In this document: piece after piece, positions 1 through 5,688 of the stretch
Layout of the letters: every line of letters starts with the position of its first letter
How positions within the stretch are numbered: the first letter of the stretch is position 1
Source: Methylobacterium sp.
GTDB taxonomy: Bacteria; Pseudomonadota; Alphaproteobacteria; Rhizobiales; Beijerinckiaceae
DNA length: 7,610 bases
Direction of reading: 5' to 3'
Assembly: GCA_021154065.1 (NCBI GenBank)
Contig: JAJKJG010000265.1
Location: forward strand, 1-7,610
The notes under the pieces: generated by a model
What the model was told of the DNA's origin: nothing
Seen by the model: only the letters and a program-made list of their open reading frames with translations
Databases searched by the model: none
Made by a program: the position numbers and the translations under genes

Positions 1-50
1 CCTGAGCCTCCCCGACGGCGGTGAGACGAACGACAAGTCGGGTGAGCTTC

Positions 51-470
51 ATGCCTCTTCTCGAAGAAAGCGTAAGGATAGCGCGTCAGATGATCGCCGA
101 TATCGATAAATTCTTCCAGCGGTACGCGAGCGCCGCAGAAGCGCGGGGCGTTGAAGCTCTGGCATCCTTCCACCATGCGCCATTTCTCCATATTCACGGC
201 GACGGTCGTATCGACTGCCTGCCGACGCATGCGGCCGTCTGTGAATTTTTCCTGGTGCTCTCTGGGAAGTATTCCGAGCGTGACCTCGGCGGCGGGCGCT
301 TTCTTGACCTTGAGGTCAAGCCGCTTGGCTCGGCTGCCGCTCTGGCCTCCCTGACGTGGGAGCAATTCAAGACTGACGGCAGCGTGTACCGCCGCTTCCG
401 GCGCTCCTATAACCTCCTTCGCATCAACAGCGATTGGAGGATCGTGGTCACGACGGCCCATCGCGACTAA
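51..470 (+). CDS. NTF2/SnoaL-like small protein
   Basis: A 139-residue soluble protein with the layout of the NTF2-like (SnoaL/DUF4440) alpha+beta barrel fold. An N-terminal helix (about residues 9-28) is followed by a short helix and a His-rich segment with HHAPFLHIHGDG at 41-52. A central helix (58-72) precedes strands at about 83-105 (FLDLEVKPLG, ALASLTWEQF), and the protein closes with the typical antiparallel strands SYNLLR and WRIVVTTAH (119-137). There is no signal peptide or membrane segment. The family includes enzymes and binding proteins, so no reaction is assigned. I chose ATG 51 because GGTGAG lies four bases upstream; GTG 21 is an in-frame alternative with no visible ribosome site, and a stop at 3-5 closes the frame. 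The gene stands alone with lower GC than the operon, fitting element cargo. Downstream, 485-503 can form a weak CCTCG/CGAGG hairpin without a T-run. Confidence 0.65.
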   Translation: MPLLEESVRIARQMIADIDKFFQRYASAAEARGVEALASFHHAPFLHIHGDGRIDCLPTHAAVCEFFLVLSGKYSERDLGGGRFLDLEVKPLGSAAALASLTWEQFKTDGSVYRRFRRSYNLLRINSDWRIVVTTAHRD

Positions 471-514
471 GGCGCGCCCATGCCCCTCGCAGCGCTGACG
501 AGGTGATTGAATGA

Positions 515-536
515 GCCGGGGTACCGCCGGGGTACC
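515..536. repeat. Exact 11-bp tandem duplication
   Basis: GCCGGGGTACC occurs twice with no gap (515-525 and 526-536). Each unit contains the palindrome GGTACC, so the two palindrome centres lie 11 bp apart, about one helical turn. It falls between the last cargo gene and the tRNA fragment. A protein-binding role in recombination is inference only. Confidence 0.75.
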
Positions 537-553
537 AGAGGGGGTGTTGCTCG

Positions 554-658
554 AATCTAACGGGATCTCATGAGATCTAACGCCCTCCGGGCTCAAAACA
601 CCGGCTGCGCCGGCACTTAAGGGTGGCGGATCTGACGAGATCTGGCAGGATCTAACGG
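554..658. repeat. Six phased ATCT decamers in two clusters
   Basis: Units begin at 554, 564, 574 and again at 629, 639, 649. Each has the form (A/G)ATCT followed by five variable bases. Three share ATCTAACG exactly (555, 575, 650), one has ATCTGACG (630), and two diverge further (ATCTCATG at 565, ATCTGGCA at 640). Spacing within each cluster is exactly 10 bp, and the clusters are 75 bp apart. GATCTCATGAGATC (564-577) is a perfect 14-bp palindrome, and GATCT...AGATC at 629-642 is its degenerate counterpart. The last unit ends 12 bases before the tRNA-identical core begins. Confidence 0.7.
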
Positions 659-670
659 ACAGAAGGCGCG

Positions 671-715
671 ATCATAATCCTCGTGTCGGGGGTTCGAGTC
701 CCTCCTCCGCTACCA
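671..715 (+). pseudogene. 3' half of tRNA-Met(CAU), attachment-site core
   Basis: Read as a tRNA, 671-677 is the anticodon loop ATCATAA with anticodon CAT, and 678-682 is the 3' anticodon-stem strand. The variable loop is 683-687. The T-stem GGGGG (688-692) pairs with CCCTC (700-704) around the T-loop TTCGAGT (693-699), with one G-T wobble. CTCCGCT (705-711) is the 3' acceptor strand, 712 is discriminator A, and 713-715 is an encoded CCA. The expected GGCGGAG 5' acceptor strand, D-arm and 5' anticodon-stem strand are missing: GCGCG at 666-670 does not pair with TCCTC, and no D-loop motif precedes it. The match to alphaproteobacterial elongator tRNA-Met is from memory. It cannot be a working tRNA; it is best read as an att site left by integration. 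Confidence 0.8.
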
Positions 716-740
716 CCAATCCCCGACTTCAGCTTCCCGG

Positions 741-1403
741 CTATTGGCTCTTCGCGGGCGGCTTCTGCAAAGTGCCGGTGGCGTCCGGGACGGCGCGCCC
801 TTCGGGCGTGGAGCTCGGGTCGAACGGCTCCTCGCGGACCGTCCCGTCGGTCATCTGCATCGTCTTGATGCCGGACTCCGCGTCGTAGAACACCGACGCG
901 ACGGCGGGCTTGGCGGAAACCTCCGGGGCCGGCTTGCGCGAGCCGCGGCTCGCGACCTTGACGGCCGGCGCCGGATGCCGTGCGGCTCGCACCCGAGCCG
1001 TCTTTGCCGGATGGGCTTTGGCTTGCGCAACTTCGGCCCCGCCGCGGCGGCGCGTCGGGGCGGCCTCGGGCGCCGGGCCGGCAGCCGGCTCCGCCCTTGC
1101 CTGACCGGAAAGGGCTTGCTGGGCGCGCGCCTCCGCCTCCTTGGCGTCGCTCTGCGCCTTCGATCCGAACACCGCGACGAGCGGATTGGCCGACCGCTCC
1201 GCCTGGGCCTTCGCTTTCGCCGCCTCGGCCGCGTTCGCGGCATCGATGCGCTGGCGGGCTTCCTTGACCTGCGCGCGGTTGTTGGTGCTGTAGGAGTACC
1301 GCTGGCCGTTGATCTCGTAATAGACCATCTTGGCGCGCGCCTCGTAGGCCGTCGCCAGGAGGGCCATCATCGAGGCTCCCAAGCAGATAAACGCCCTGCC
1401 CAT
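741..1403 (-). CDS. Ala/Lys/Arg-rich exported hypothetical protein
   Basis: A 220-residue protein I do not recognise by function. Residues 1-24 form a signal peptide or membrane anchor, with hydrophobic FICLGASMMALLATA and a possible AXA-type cut after EARA. Next comes a compact, probably conserved patch, VYYEINGQRYSYSTNNRAQV (27-46), then an Ala/Lys/Glu-rich likely helix to about residue 100. Residues 101-165 are Pro/Ala/Arg/Lys low-complexity and probably disordered. A second ordered patch, VFYDAESGIKTMQMTDGTVR, spans 171-190 before a polar tail. The frame stays open to an ATG at 1514, but that codon sits inside the best -10 box (1513-1518) and would bury the signal peptide 37 residues in, so I chose 1403. 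GGAG lies a long 12 bases upstream. The gene converges with the tRNA fragment and is probably native chromosome. The bipartite pattern suggests an envelope protein, which is inference. Confidence 0.7.
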   Translation of the reverse strand: MGRAFICLGASMMALLATAYEARAKMVYYEINGQRYSYSTNNRAQVKEARQRIDAANAAEAAKAKAQAERSANPLVAVFGSKAQSDAKEAEARAQQALSGQARAEPAAGPAPEAAPTRRRGGAEVAQAKAHPAKTARVRAARHPAPAVKVASRGSRKPAPEVSAKPAVASVFYDAESGIKTMQMTDGTVREEPFDPSSTPEGRAVPDATGTLQKPPAKSQ

Positions 1404-1591
1404 CGCTTTTAGTCGCTCCGCTTGCCCGGCGACTGAGATCAGCAAAGATGGCGACGTGATGGCGGGAATCCCCGCCGCGCCAGCCCGCATCTCGACCAAG
1501 CTTTCGGACCGCATTTTACAGGAATGGCGCGCCGAAGCTCAAGCGGTCTCTACGGCCGCTTTCGACGAGATTCTTGCCGTCACGCGACCGA
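1404..1591. other. Intergenic region after the transporter operon
   Basis: These 188 bases separate the last transporter gene from the exported hypothetical protein, both on the minus strand. AAGCGG (1541-1546) and CCGCTT (1556-1561) can pair as a 6-bp stem with a 9-base loop, about 30 bases past the transporter stop. No T-run follows, so termination there is doubtful. A sigma70-like promoter for the next gene overlaps this region. Confidence 0.4.
1513..1542 (-). promoter_or_regulatory. Candidate promoter of the exported hypothetical protein
   Basis: On the minus strand, TTGAGC (1542-1537) and TAAAAT (1518-1513) are separated by 18 bp, a good sigma70-like pair in an otherwise GC-rich region. 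Transcription would begin near 1506, leaving a leader of about 100 bases before the ATG at 1403. Confidence 0.45.
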
Positions 1592-2644
1592 TCAGGGCGA
1601 GATTCGCGACGACTCGGGCTTCTCTTGCCCGCTCGCCAGGATAGCGGCCCCGGGTTGATCGAAGAGGTGGCAGGCGACGCGCCGGCCAGCGACGACCTCC
1701 TGGAGCGCCGGAGCGATCGCCCGGCACCGATCCATCGCGAACGGGCAGCGCGGGTGGAAATGGCAGCCCGGCGGCGGGTCGACCGGAGAAGGCGGCTCGC
1801 CCTCCTGGAGATTCATCGCCACGGCTCGTTCCGGGTCGGGAACGGGCGAGGAGGCTTTGAGCAGGCGCGTGTAGGGATGCAGCGGCTCTTCGAAGATCGC
1901 CGGCACCGGCCCTTCCTCGACGATGCGGCCGAGATACATCACCGCGACGCGCTGGCAGAAGTGACGCACGACGCCGAGATCGTGCGAGATGAAGACGAAG
2001 GCGAGCCGGCGCCGCTGGCGCAGCTCCTCGAGCAGCACCAGGATCTGCGCCTGCACGCTGACGTCGAGCGCCGAGACCGGCTCGTCGGCGAAGATCAGGT
2101 CGGGACCGAGCGCGAGCGCGCGGGCAATGCCGATGCGCTGGCGCTGACCGCCCGAGAACTCGTGCGGGTAGCGCCGCGCCGCCGACGGCGGCAGGCCGAC
2201 CTCGTCGAGGAGGCGTGCGACGCTGCGGGCGACCTCCTGCCCCTTCGCGATGCCGTGGACCCGGATCGGCTCGCCGAGCGCGTCGGCGATGCGCTGGCGC
2301 GGATCGAGCGCCGAGGCGGGGTCCTGAAACACGATCTGAAGCCGCCGTCTCAAGGACCGCAGCTCCGCGGAGCCGGCGGACGCCACGTCGACGCCGGCGA
2401 AGCGGACGATGCCGGCATCGGGCTCGATCAGGCGCAGGCAGGCGCGCGCGACCGTCGACTTGCCGCAGCCCGACTCGCCGACGATGCCGAGCGCCTCCCC
2501 CGGCGCGACCGAGAACGACACCCCGTCGAGGGCCCGCACCGCGACGGTCTTCGGCACCGGCCAGCCGCGCTTCGCCTTGAAGGTCTTGGCGAGATCGCGG
2601 ACGACGAGCAACGGCTCGCCGGTCGTGGGCGCGGTCGCCGTCAT
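1592..2644 (-). CDS. Dpp/Opp-type ABC importer ATPase, DppF/OppF-like
   Basis: The second of two ATPases that power the importer from the cytoplasmic face. At 350 residues it is normal length for the family, and its motif set is complete: Walker [10 protein letters not shown] (56-64), Q-loop Gln107 in FQDP, signature FSGGQ (163-167), Walker B LIFADE (183-188) and switch His221. The C-terminal oligopeptide/dipeptide extension is present, with GCHFHPRCPF (292-302) and Cys293, Cys300 and Cys307. In many relatives such cysteines hold an iron-sulfur cluster, but that is not shown here. The start at 2644 overlaps the stop of the preceding gene as ATGA, implying translational coupling. An ATG at 2719 would force a 79-base overlap and adds only low-complexity residues. 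Last gene of the operon. Assignment to the F rather than D subunit rests on order and similarity from memory. Confidence 0.93.
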   Translation of the reverse strand: MTATAPTTGEPLLVVRDLAKTFKAKRGWPVPKTVAVRALDGVSFSVAPGEALGIVGESGCGKSTVARACLRLIEPDAGIVRFAGVDVASAGSAELRSLRRRLQIVFQDPASALDPRQRIADALGEPIRVHGIAKGQEVARSVARLLDEVGLPPSAARRYPHEFSGGQRQRIGIARALALGPDLIFADEPVSALDVSVQAQILVLLEELRQRRRLAFVFISHDLGVVRHFCQRVAVMYLGRIVEEGPVPAIFEEPLHPYTRLLKASSPVPDPERAVAMNLQEGEPPSPVDPPPGCHFHPRCPFAMDRCRAIAPALQEVVAGRRVACHLFDQPGAAILASGQEKPESSRISP

Positions 2645-3663
2645 GGCGCCCTCACCCAGCAGCGCACCCGGTGCTCCGGCGCGCCGGGCAGCGGGTTCAG
2701 CGGCGGGCGCTCGGCGCATTTCTCGATCCGCAGCGGGCAGCGCGACTGGTAGCGGCAGCCCGAGGGCATGTCCGGCAGGGTCGGCACCTGGCCCGGGATC
2801 GGCGCCAGCGCTTCCGAGGGCCGGTCGACCCGCGGCATCGCGGCAAGCAGCGCCTCGCTATAGGGATGCGTCGGGCGCGCGAAGAACGCCTTGACGGGCG
2901 CGCTCTCGACTACGTCGCCGCCATACATCACCATGACCCGATCGGCGACCGAGGCGACGACGCCGAGGTTATGCGTGATCAGGAGGACGGCGAGACCTTC
3001 CCGCACCTGGAGGTCGGCGAGCAGCGCCAGCACCTGCGCTTGGATGGTGACGTCGAGCGCGGTCGTCGGCTCGTCGGCGATCAGCACCTTCGGCGAGCAG
3101 GCGAGCGCGATGGCGATCATGACGCGCTGGCGCATGCCGCCGGAGAACTGGTGCGGGTAGGCGTCGAGGCGCTGCGCCGCGGAGGGGATGCGCACGAGCT
3201 CCATCAGCTCGAGCGCCCGCGCCTGCGCCTGGCGGCGCCCCATGCCGCGGTGCTCGACGAGCGCTTCCGCGATCTGGAAGCCGACCGGCAGCACCGGGTT
3301 CAGGCTCGTCATCGGCTCCTGGAAGATCATGCCGATGCGCTCGCCGCGCATTGCCTGCTTGCCGGCCTCGTCGGCTGCCGTCATGTCGACCGCGTCAACG
3401 ACGATGCGGCCGGCCGAGATGCGGCCGATGCCGGCCGGCAGGAGGCCCATGATCGACAGCGCGGTGAGGCTCTTGCCGCAGCCGGATTCGCCGACGAGCG
3501 CCAGCGTCTCCCGGCGTCGCACCTCGAAGCTCACGTCGCGCACGGCGTCGAACCACCGGCCGGCGATGCGGATCGACGCGGTCAACCCCTCGACCGTGAT
3601 CGCGGCGGGCTCGGACGCCGACACCGTCGCGGCCGGAGCCGTTGCCTCGGCCAGGGCGGTCAT
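2641..3663 (-). CDS. Dpp/Opp-type ABC importer ATPase, DppD/OppD-like
   Basis: The first ATPase of the importer, expected to pair with the F-like subunit beneath the two permeases. The protein has 340 residues, beginning with a 20-residue Ala-rich lead-in. It carries Walker A GESGCGKS (58-65), Q-loop Gln115 in [10 protein letters not shown], signature FSGGM (173-177), Walker B VLIADE (193-198) and switch His231. The C-terminal oligopeptide/dipeptide domain has [10 protein letters not shown] (301-310) and a third Cys316. [11 protein letters not shown] after the signature is typical of D-type subunits. The ATG at 3663 overlaps the permease stop by four bases (ATGA), and its own stop overlaps the next ATG the same way. 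The longer frame from 3765 adds charged residues unlike the family and runs over the permease gene, so I rejected it. Confidence 0.93.
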   Translation of the reverse strand: MTALAEATAPAATVSASEPAAITVEGLTASIRIAGRWFDAVRDVSFEVRRRETLALVGESGCGKSLTALSIMGLLPAGIGRISAGRIVVDAVDMTAADEAGKQAMRGERIGMIFQEPMTSLNPVLPVGFQIAEALVEHRGMGRRQAQARALELMELVRIPSAAQRLDAYPHQFSGGMRQRVMIAIALACSPKVLIADEPTTALDVTIQAQVLALLADLQVREGLAVLLITHNLGVVASVADRVMVMYGGDVVESAPVKAFFARPTHPYSEALLAAMPRVDRPSEALAPIPGQVPTLPDMPSGCRYQSRCPLRIEKCAERPPLNPLPGAPEHRVRCWVRAP

Positions 3664-4538
3664 TGCGGCGTCCTCGGATCGGTCGCGTCGCGCAGGCCGT
3701 CGCCGATCAGGTTGAGCGCTATCATGACGGCGAGGATGGCAAGGCTCGGAAAGATCGAGAGCCACGGCGCGTCGAGCAGGTTGTCGAAGCCGTCGCGGAT
3801 GATGCCGCCCCAGGTCGCGGTCGGCGGCGGCACGCCGAGGCCGATGAAGGCGAGGGTCGATTCGGTACGGATCGCGGCCGCGAGCCAGAGCGAGCCCATG
3901 ACCACGACCTCGTCCATGATGTTCGGCAGGACGTGCAGGAACATGATGCGCAGGTCGCCGAAGCCGAGCGCCCGGCAGGCGTCGACGAAATCGCGCTCCT
4001 TCATGGCGAGCGTCGAGCCGCGCGCGACGCGGATGAAGGCCGGGATCGCCGTGATCGCGATGGCGAGGATGAGATTGAACAGGCTCGGCCCGAGCACGGC
4101 GACGAGGATCAGGCCCATGATCAGCTGCGGGAAGCTCAAGAGGATGTCGGTCGCGGCGGTGATGAGCTTGTCGACGAGACCGCCGAAATAGCCCGAGATG
4201 ATGCCGATCACCGTGCCGACGAGAATGCCGGCGAGCGTCGCGACCGAGCCGACGAAGAGCGAGACGCGGGCGCCCCAGATGACGCGCGAGAGGACGTCGC
4301 GGCCGAAGGCGTCGGTCCCGAACAGGTGCGCCGCGGACGGCGGCTCGAGCTTCATCAGCACGTCCTGGTCGTCCGGATCAAAGGGCGCGATCCAAGGCGC
4401 ACAAATCGCGATCAGCACCATCGCGATGACGAGCACGATCCCGATCACGAGGCCGCCGGAGCGCGTCGCGCGCTTCCAGGCGGATGGCGCGGCGATCGCG
4501 ACAGGCGCGGCGGGGGCGCTGGCGGCGACGGCGCTCAT
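3660..4538 (-). CDS. Dpp/Opp-type ABC importer permease, DppC/OppC-like
   Basis: An inner-membrane permease of 292 residues that forms half of the translocation channel. After a 25-residue Ala-rich cytoplasmic tail comes the family's N-terminal transmembrane segment (about 29-50), followed by APFDPDDQDV and the C-type hallmark HLFGTDAFGRDVLSR (71-85). Further membrane segments lie near 92-116, 126-150, 152-170, 210-235 and 260-280. The cytoplasmic EAA loop that docks on the ATPases is RDFVDACRALGF (182-193) running to HVLP (202-205), with its invariant Gly192. The ATG at 4538 overlaps the upstream permease stop as ATGA. The longer frame to 4799 is Arg-rich read-through of the neighbouring gene and was dropped. 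Confidence 0.92.
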   Translation of the reverse strand: MSAVAASAPAAPVAIAAPSAWKRATRSGGLVIGIVLVIAMVLIAICAPWIAPFDPDDQDVLMKLEPPSAAHLFGTDAFGRDVLSRVIWGARVSLFVGSVATLAGILVGTVIGIISGYFGGLVDKLITAATDILLSFPQLIMGLILVAVLGPSLFNLILAIAITAIPAFIRVARGSTLAMKERDFVDACRALGFGDLRIMFLHVLPNIMDEVVVMGSLWLAAAIRTESTLAFIGLGVPPPTATWGGIIRDGFDNLLDAPWLSIFPSLAILAVMIALNLIGDGLRDATDPRTPQ

Positions 4539-5476
4539 GCTGTCTTCACCCGCGGGTCGACGAGGCCGTAGGTCAGGTCGGTCAAGATGTTGGCGACGAC
4601 AATCGCGAGCGCGGTCACGACCATGAGGCCCTGCAGCAGCGCGTAGTCGCGCTGGTTCAGCGCCGACACGATGAGCTTGCCGAGGCCGGGCCGGTTGAAC
4701 ACGATCTCGGTCAAGACGGCGTTGCCGATCAGCACGCCGAGATAGAGCCCGATCACGGTCACGACCGGGATCAGCACGTTGCGCAGCGCATGGCGCCACA
4801 CGACGAGGCGCGCCGGCAGCCCCTTCGCCCGGGCGGTGCGGACGTAATCCTCGGAGAGCGCCTTGAGCATGCCGGAGCGGGTGACGCGGGTGACGTAGGC
4901 CACCATGAGCAGCCCGAGATTGATCGCCGGAAGCGCCAGCGCGCGCAGGCGCTCGAGCGGATCCGAGGTGTTCACGGTCGAGATCACCGGGAACCAGCGC
5001 AGCTCCACGGCGAAGAGGATGAGCAGCAGGATGCCCGAGACGAAGGCCGGAAACGACAGCCCGGCAAGCGAGACGATGCGGGCGAGCCAGTCGACGAAGC
5101 CGTCGCGCTTCTGCGCCGCGACGACCCCGAGCGGCACGCCGATGAGGCTGCCGATGAACAGCGCCGCGAGCGTCAGCTCGATCGTGTAGGGCAGCACCGC
5201 GGCGACGTCGGTCGAGATCGGACGGTTGGTGACGAGCGAGCGGCCGAGATCGCCTTGCGCGATCTGGACCATGAACTCACCGTACTGGACGAGGAGCGGC
5301 TTATCGAGGCCGAGCCGCTGGCGCAGCGCCTCGCGCGCCGCCGGGCTCGCCTGATCGCCGAGCACGATGATGGTCGGGTCGCCCGGCACGACCCGCACCA
5401 AGAGGAACACGAGCGTCAGCACCGCCCACAGCGTCGGCAGCGCAAGGAGCAGCCGTTTGGCGATGAAGCGGAGCAT
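4535..5476 (-). CDS. Dpp/Opp-type ABC importer permease, DppB/OppB-like
   Basis: The partner inner-membrane permease, 313 residues. It opens with the B-type start MLRFIAKRLLLALPTLWAVL and a first transmembrane segment (about 8-30), then the hallmark VVPGDP (29-34) and a periplasmic stretch with LGLDKPLLVQYGEF (55-68) and GDLGRSL (75-81). Later segments lie near 100-121, 133-158, 180-198, 237-258 and 281-303. The EAA loop runs from EDYVRTARAKGL (209-220) to LIP (235-237), with Gly219 at the conserved site. No convincing Shine-Dalgarno precedes ATG 5476; the bases just upstream belong to a GC-rich repeat edge. Translation initiation may therefore be weak, or the N-terminus may depend on a leader I cannot see. 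The stop is fused to the next start (ATGA). Confidence 0.93.
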   Translation of the reverse strand: MLRFIAKRLLLALPTLWAVLTLVFLLVRVVPGDPTIIVLGDQASPAAREALRQRLGLDKPLLVQYGEFMVQIAQGDLGRSLVTNRPISTDVAAVLPYTIELTLAALFIGSLIGVPLGVVAAQKRDGFVDWLARIVSLAGLSFPAFVSGILLLILFAVELRWFPVISTVNTSDPLERLRALALPAINLGLLMVAYVTRVTRSGMLKALSEDYVRTARAKGLPARLVVWRHALRNVLIPVVTVIGLYLGVLIGNAVLTEIVFNRPGLGKLIVSALNQRDYALLQGLMVVTALAIVVANILTDLTYGLVDPRVKTA

Positions 5477-5484
5477 CGGTCAGC

Positions 5485-5674
5485 CGGGCCGTACATCCCT
5501 CCCCCTTGCGGGGAGGGCCGACTCGCGCGAAGCGCGAGCGGGGTGGGGGTCGCGGGCGTAGAGCGGAGGTGCCGACGCGGAGCGCTGTACATGCGGCGTC
5601 CCTGAGGGACTCCGTTCGGACGCGACCCCGCGACCCCCACCCCTCCCCGCAAGGGGGAGGGGATCGCGGGCCGT
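5485..5674. repeat. Paired palindromic REP/BIME-like element, possible small insertion
   Basis: Nearly the whole 212-base gap between binding-protein and permease genes is palindromic. A 21-bp sequence at 5497-5517 recurs as an exact reverse complement at 5641-5661, and each copy is itself a hairpin: 8 bp at 5497-5504/5510-5517, and 9 bp at 5640-5648/5654-5662. A second inverted pair of 17 bp joins 5540-5556 with 5627-5643. The left arm has an extra hairpin, CTCGCGC-GAA-GCGCGAG (5522-5538), that the right arm lacks. Small hairpins lie in the middle (5598-5610 and 5611-5620). The octamer CGGGCCGT flanks the block as a direct repeat (5485-5492 and 5667-5674), as a target duplication would. There is no T-run. 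Similar elements in other operons stabilise upstream mRNA or damp downstream expression. Confidence 0.8.
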
Positions 5675-5688
5675 CGACATTGCGCGCC

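Larger units (their letters stand above)
471..670. other. Gene-free stretch beside the tRNA fragment
   Basis: No credible coding frame is present. The stretch holds an 11-bp tandem repeat (515-536), two clusters of phased decamers (554-583 and 629-658), and two short hairpins between the clusters: GCCC-TCC-GGGC at 582-592 and CCGGC-TGC-GCCGG at 601-613. Neither hairpin is followed by a T-run, so neither looks like a standard intrinsic terminator. Confidence 0.6.
1..715. mobile_element. Distal end of a putative tRNA-Met-integrated element
   Basis: The segment ends at 671-715 in a 3' tRNA-Met half with no 5' half, the usual footprint of an integrative element that recombined within a tRNA gene. 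The only gene inside (51-470) is lower in GC than the transporter region: I counted about 60% for 61-470 against about 72% for 4921-4980. The stretch next to the fragment carries tandem and phased short repeats that could bind recombination proteins. No integrase, excisionase or intact tRNA is visible; they would lie to the left, so the left boundary is unknown and position 1 is only the window edge. An old deletion that truncated the tRNA is the alternative. Confidence 0.5.

Noticed and set aside
554..658. CRISPR-like array
   Set aside because: Units are only about 10 bp and contiguous within clusters, with no spacers of 30-40 bases and no cas genes.
625..715. Possible full tRNA beginning with GGCGGA at 625
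   Set aside because: The span of 91 bases has no D-arm, and the bases before the anticodon loop (GCGCG) do not pair with those after it (TCCTC). Only the 3' half is tRNA-like.
683..868. Small plus-strand frame overlapping the tRNA fragment and the hypothetical gene
   Set aside because: It starts in the tRNA variable loop, is Arg/Ser-rich, and is antisense to a gene with a signal peptide and promoter.
1574..2752. Long plus-strand open frame (392 codons) opposite an ATPase gene
   Set aside because: It is antisense to a gene with all ABC motifs. Its product is Arg/Asp/Glu-rich low-complexity, typical of shadow frames in GC-rich DNA.
2671..4191. Plus-strand open frame of 506 codons
   Set aside because: Lies opposite the D-type ATPase and C-type permease genes; Arg/His/Asp-rich translation with no domain pattern.
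3642..5605. Two plus-strand frames (3642-4571 and 4484-5605) of 309 and 373 codons
   Set aside because: Both are antisense to permease genes, with highly charged translations and no recognisable fold. The second ends inside the palindromic repeat.
5640..5662. Intrinsic terminator after the binding-protein gene
   Set aside because: The 9-bp GC stem is strong, but no T-run follows on either strand, and the hairpin belongs to a repeat with an inverted second copy. Partial termination remains possible.
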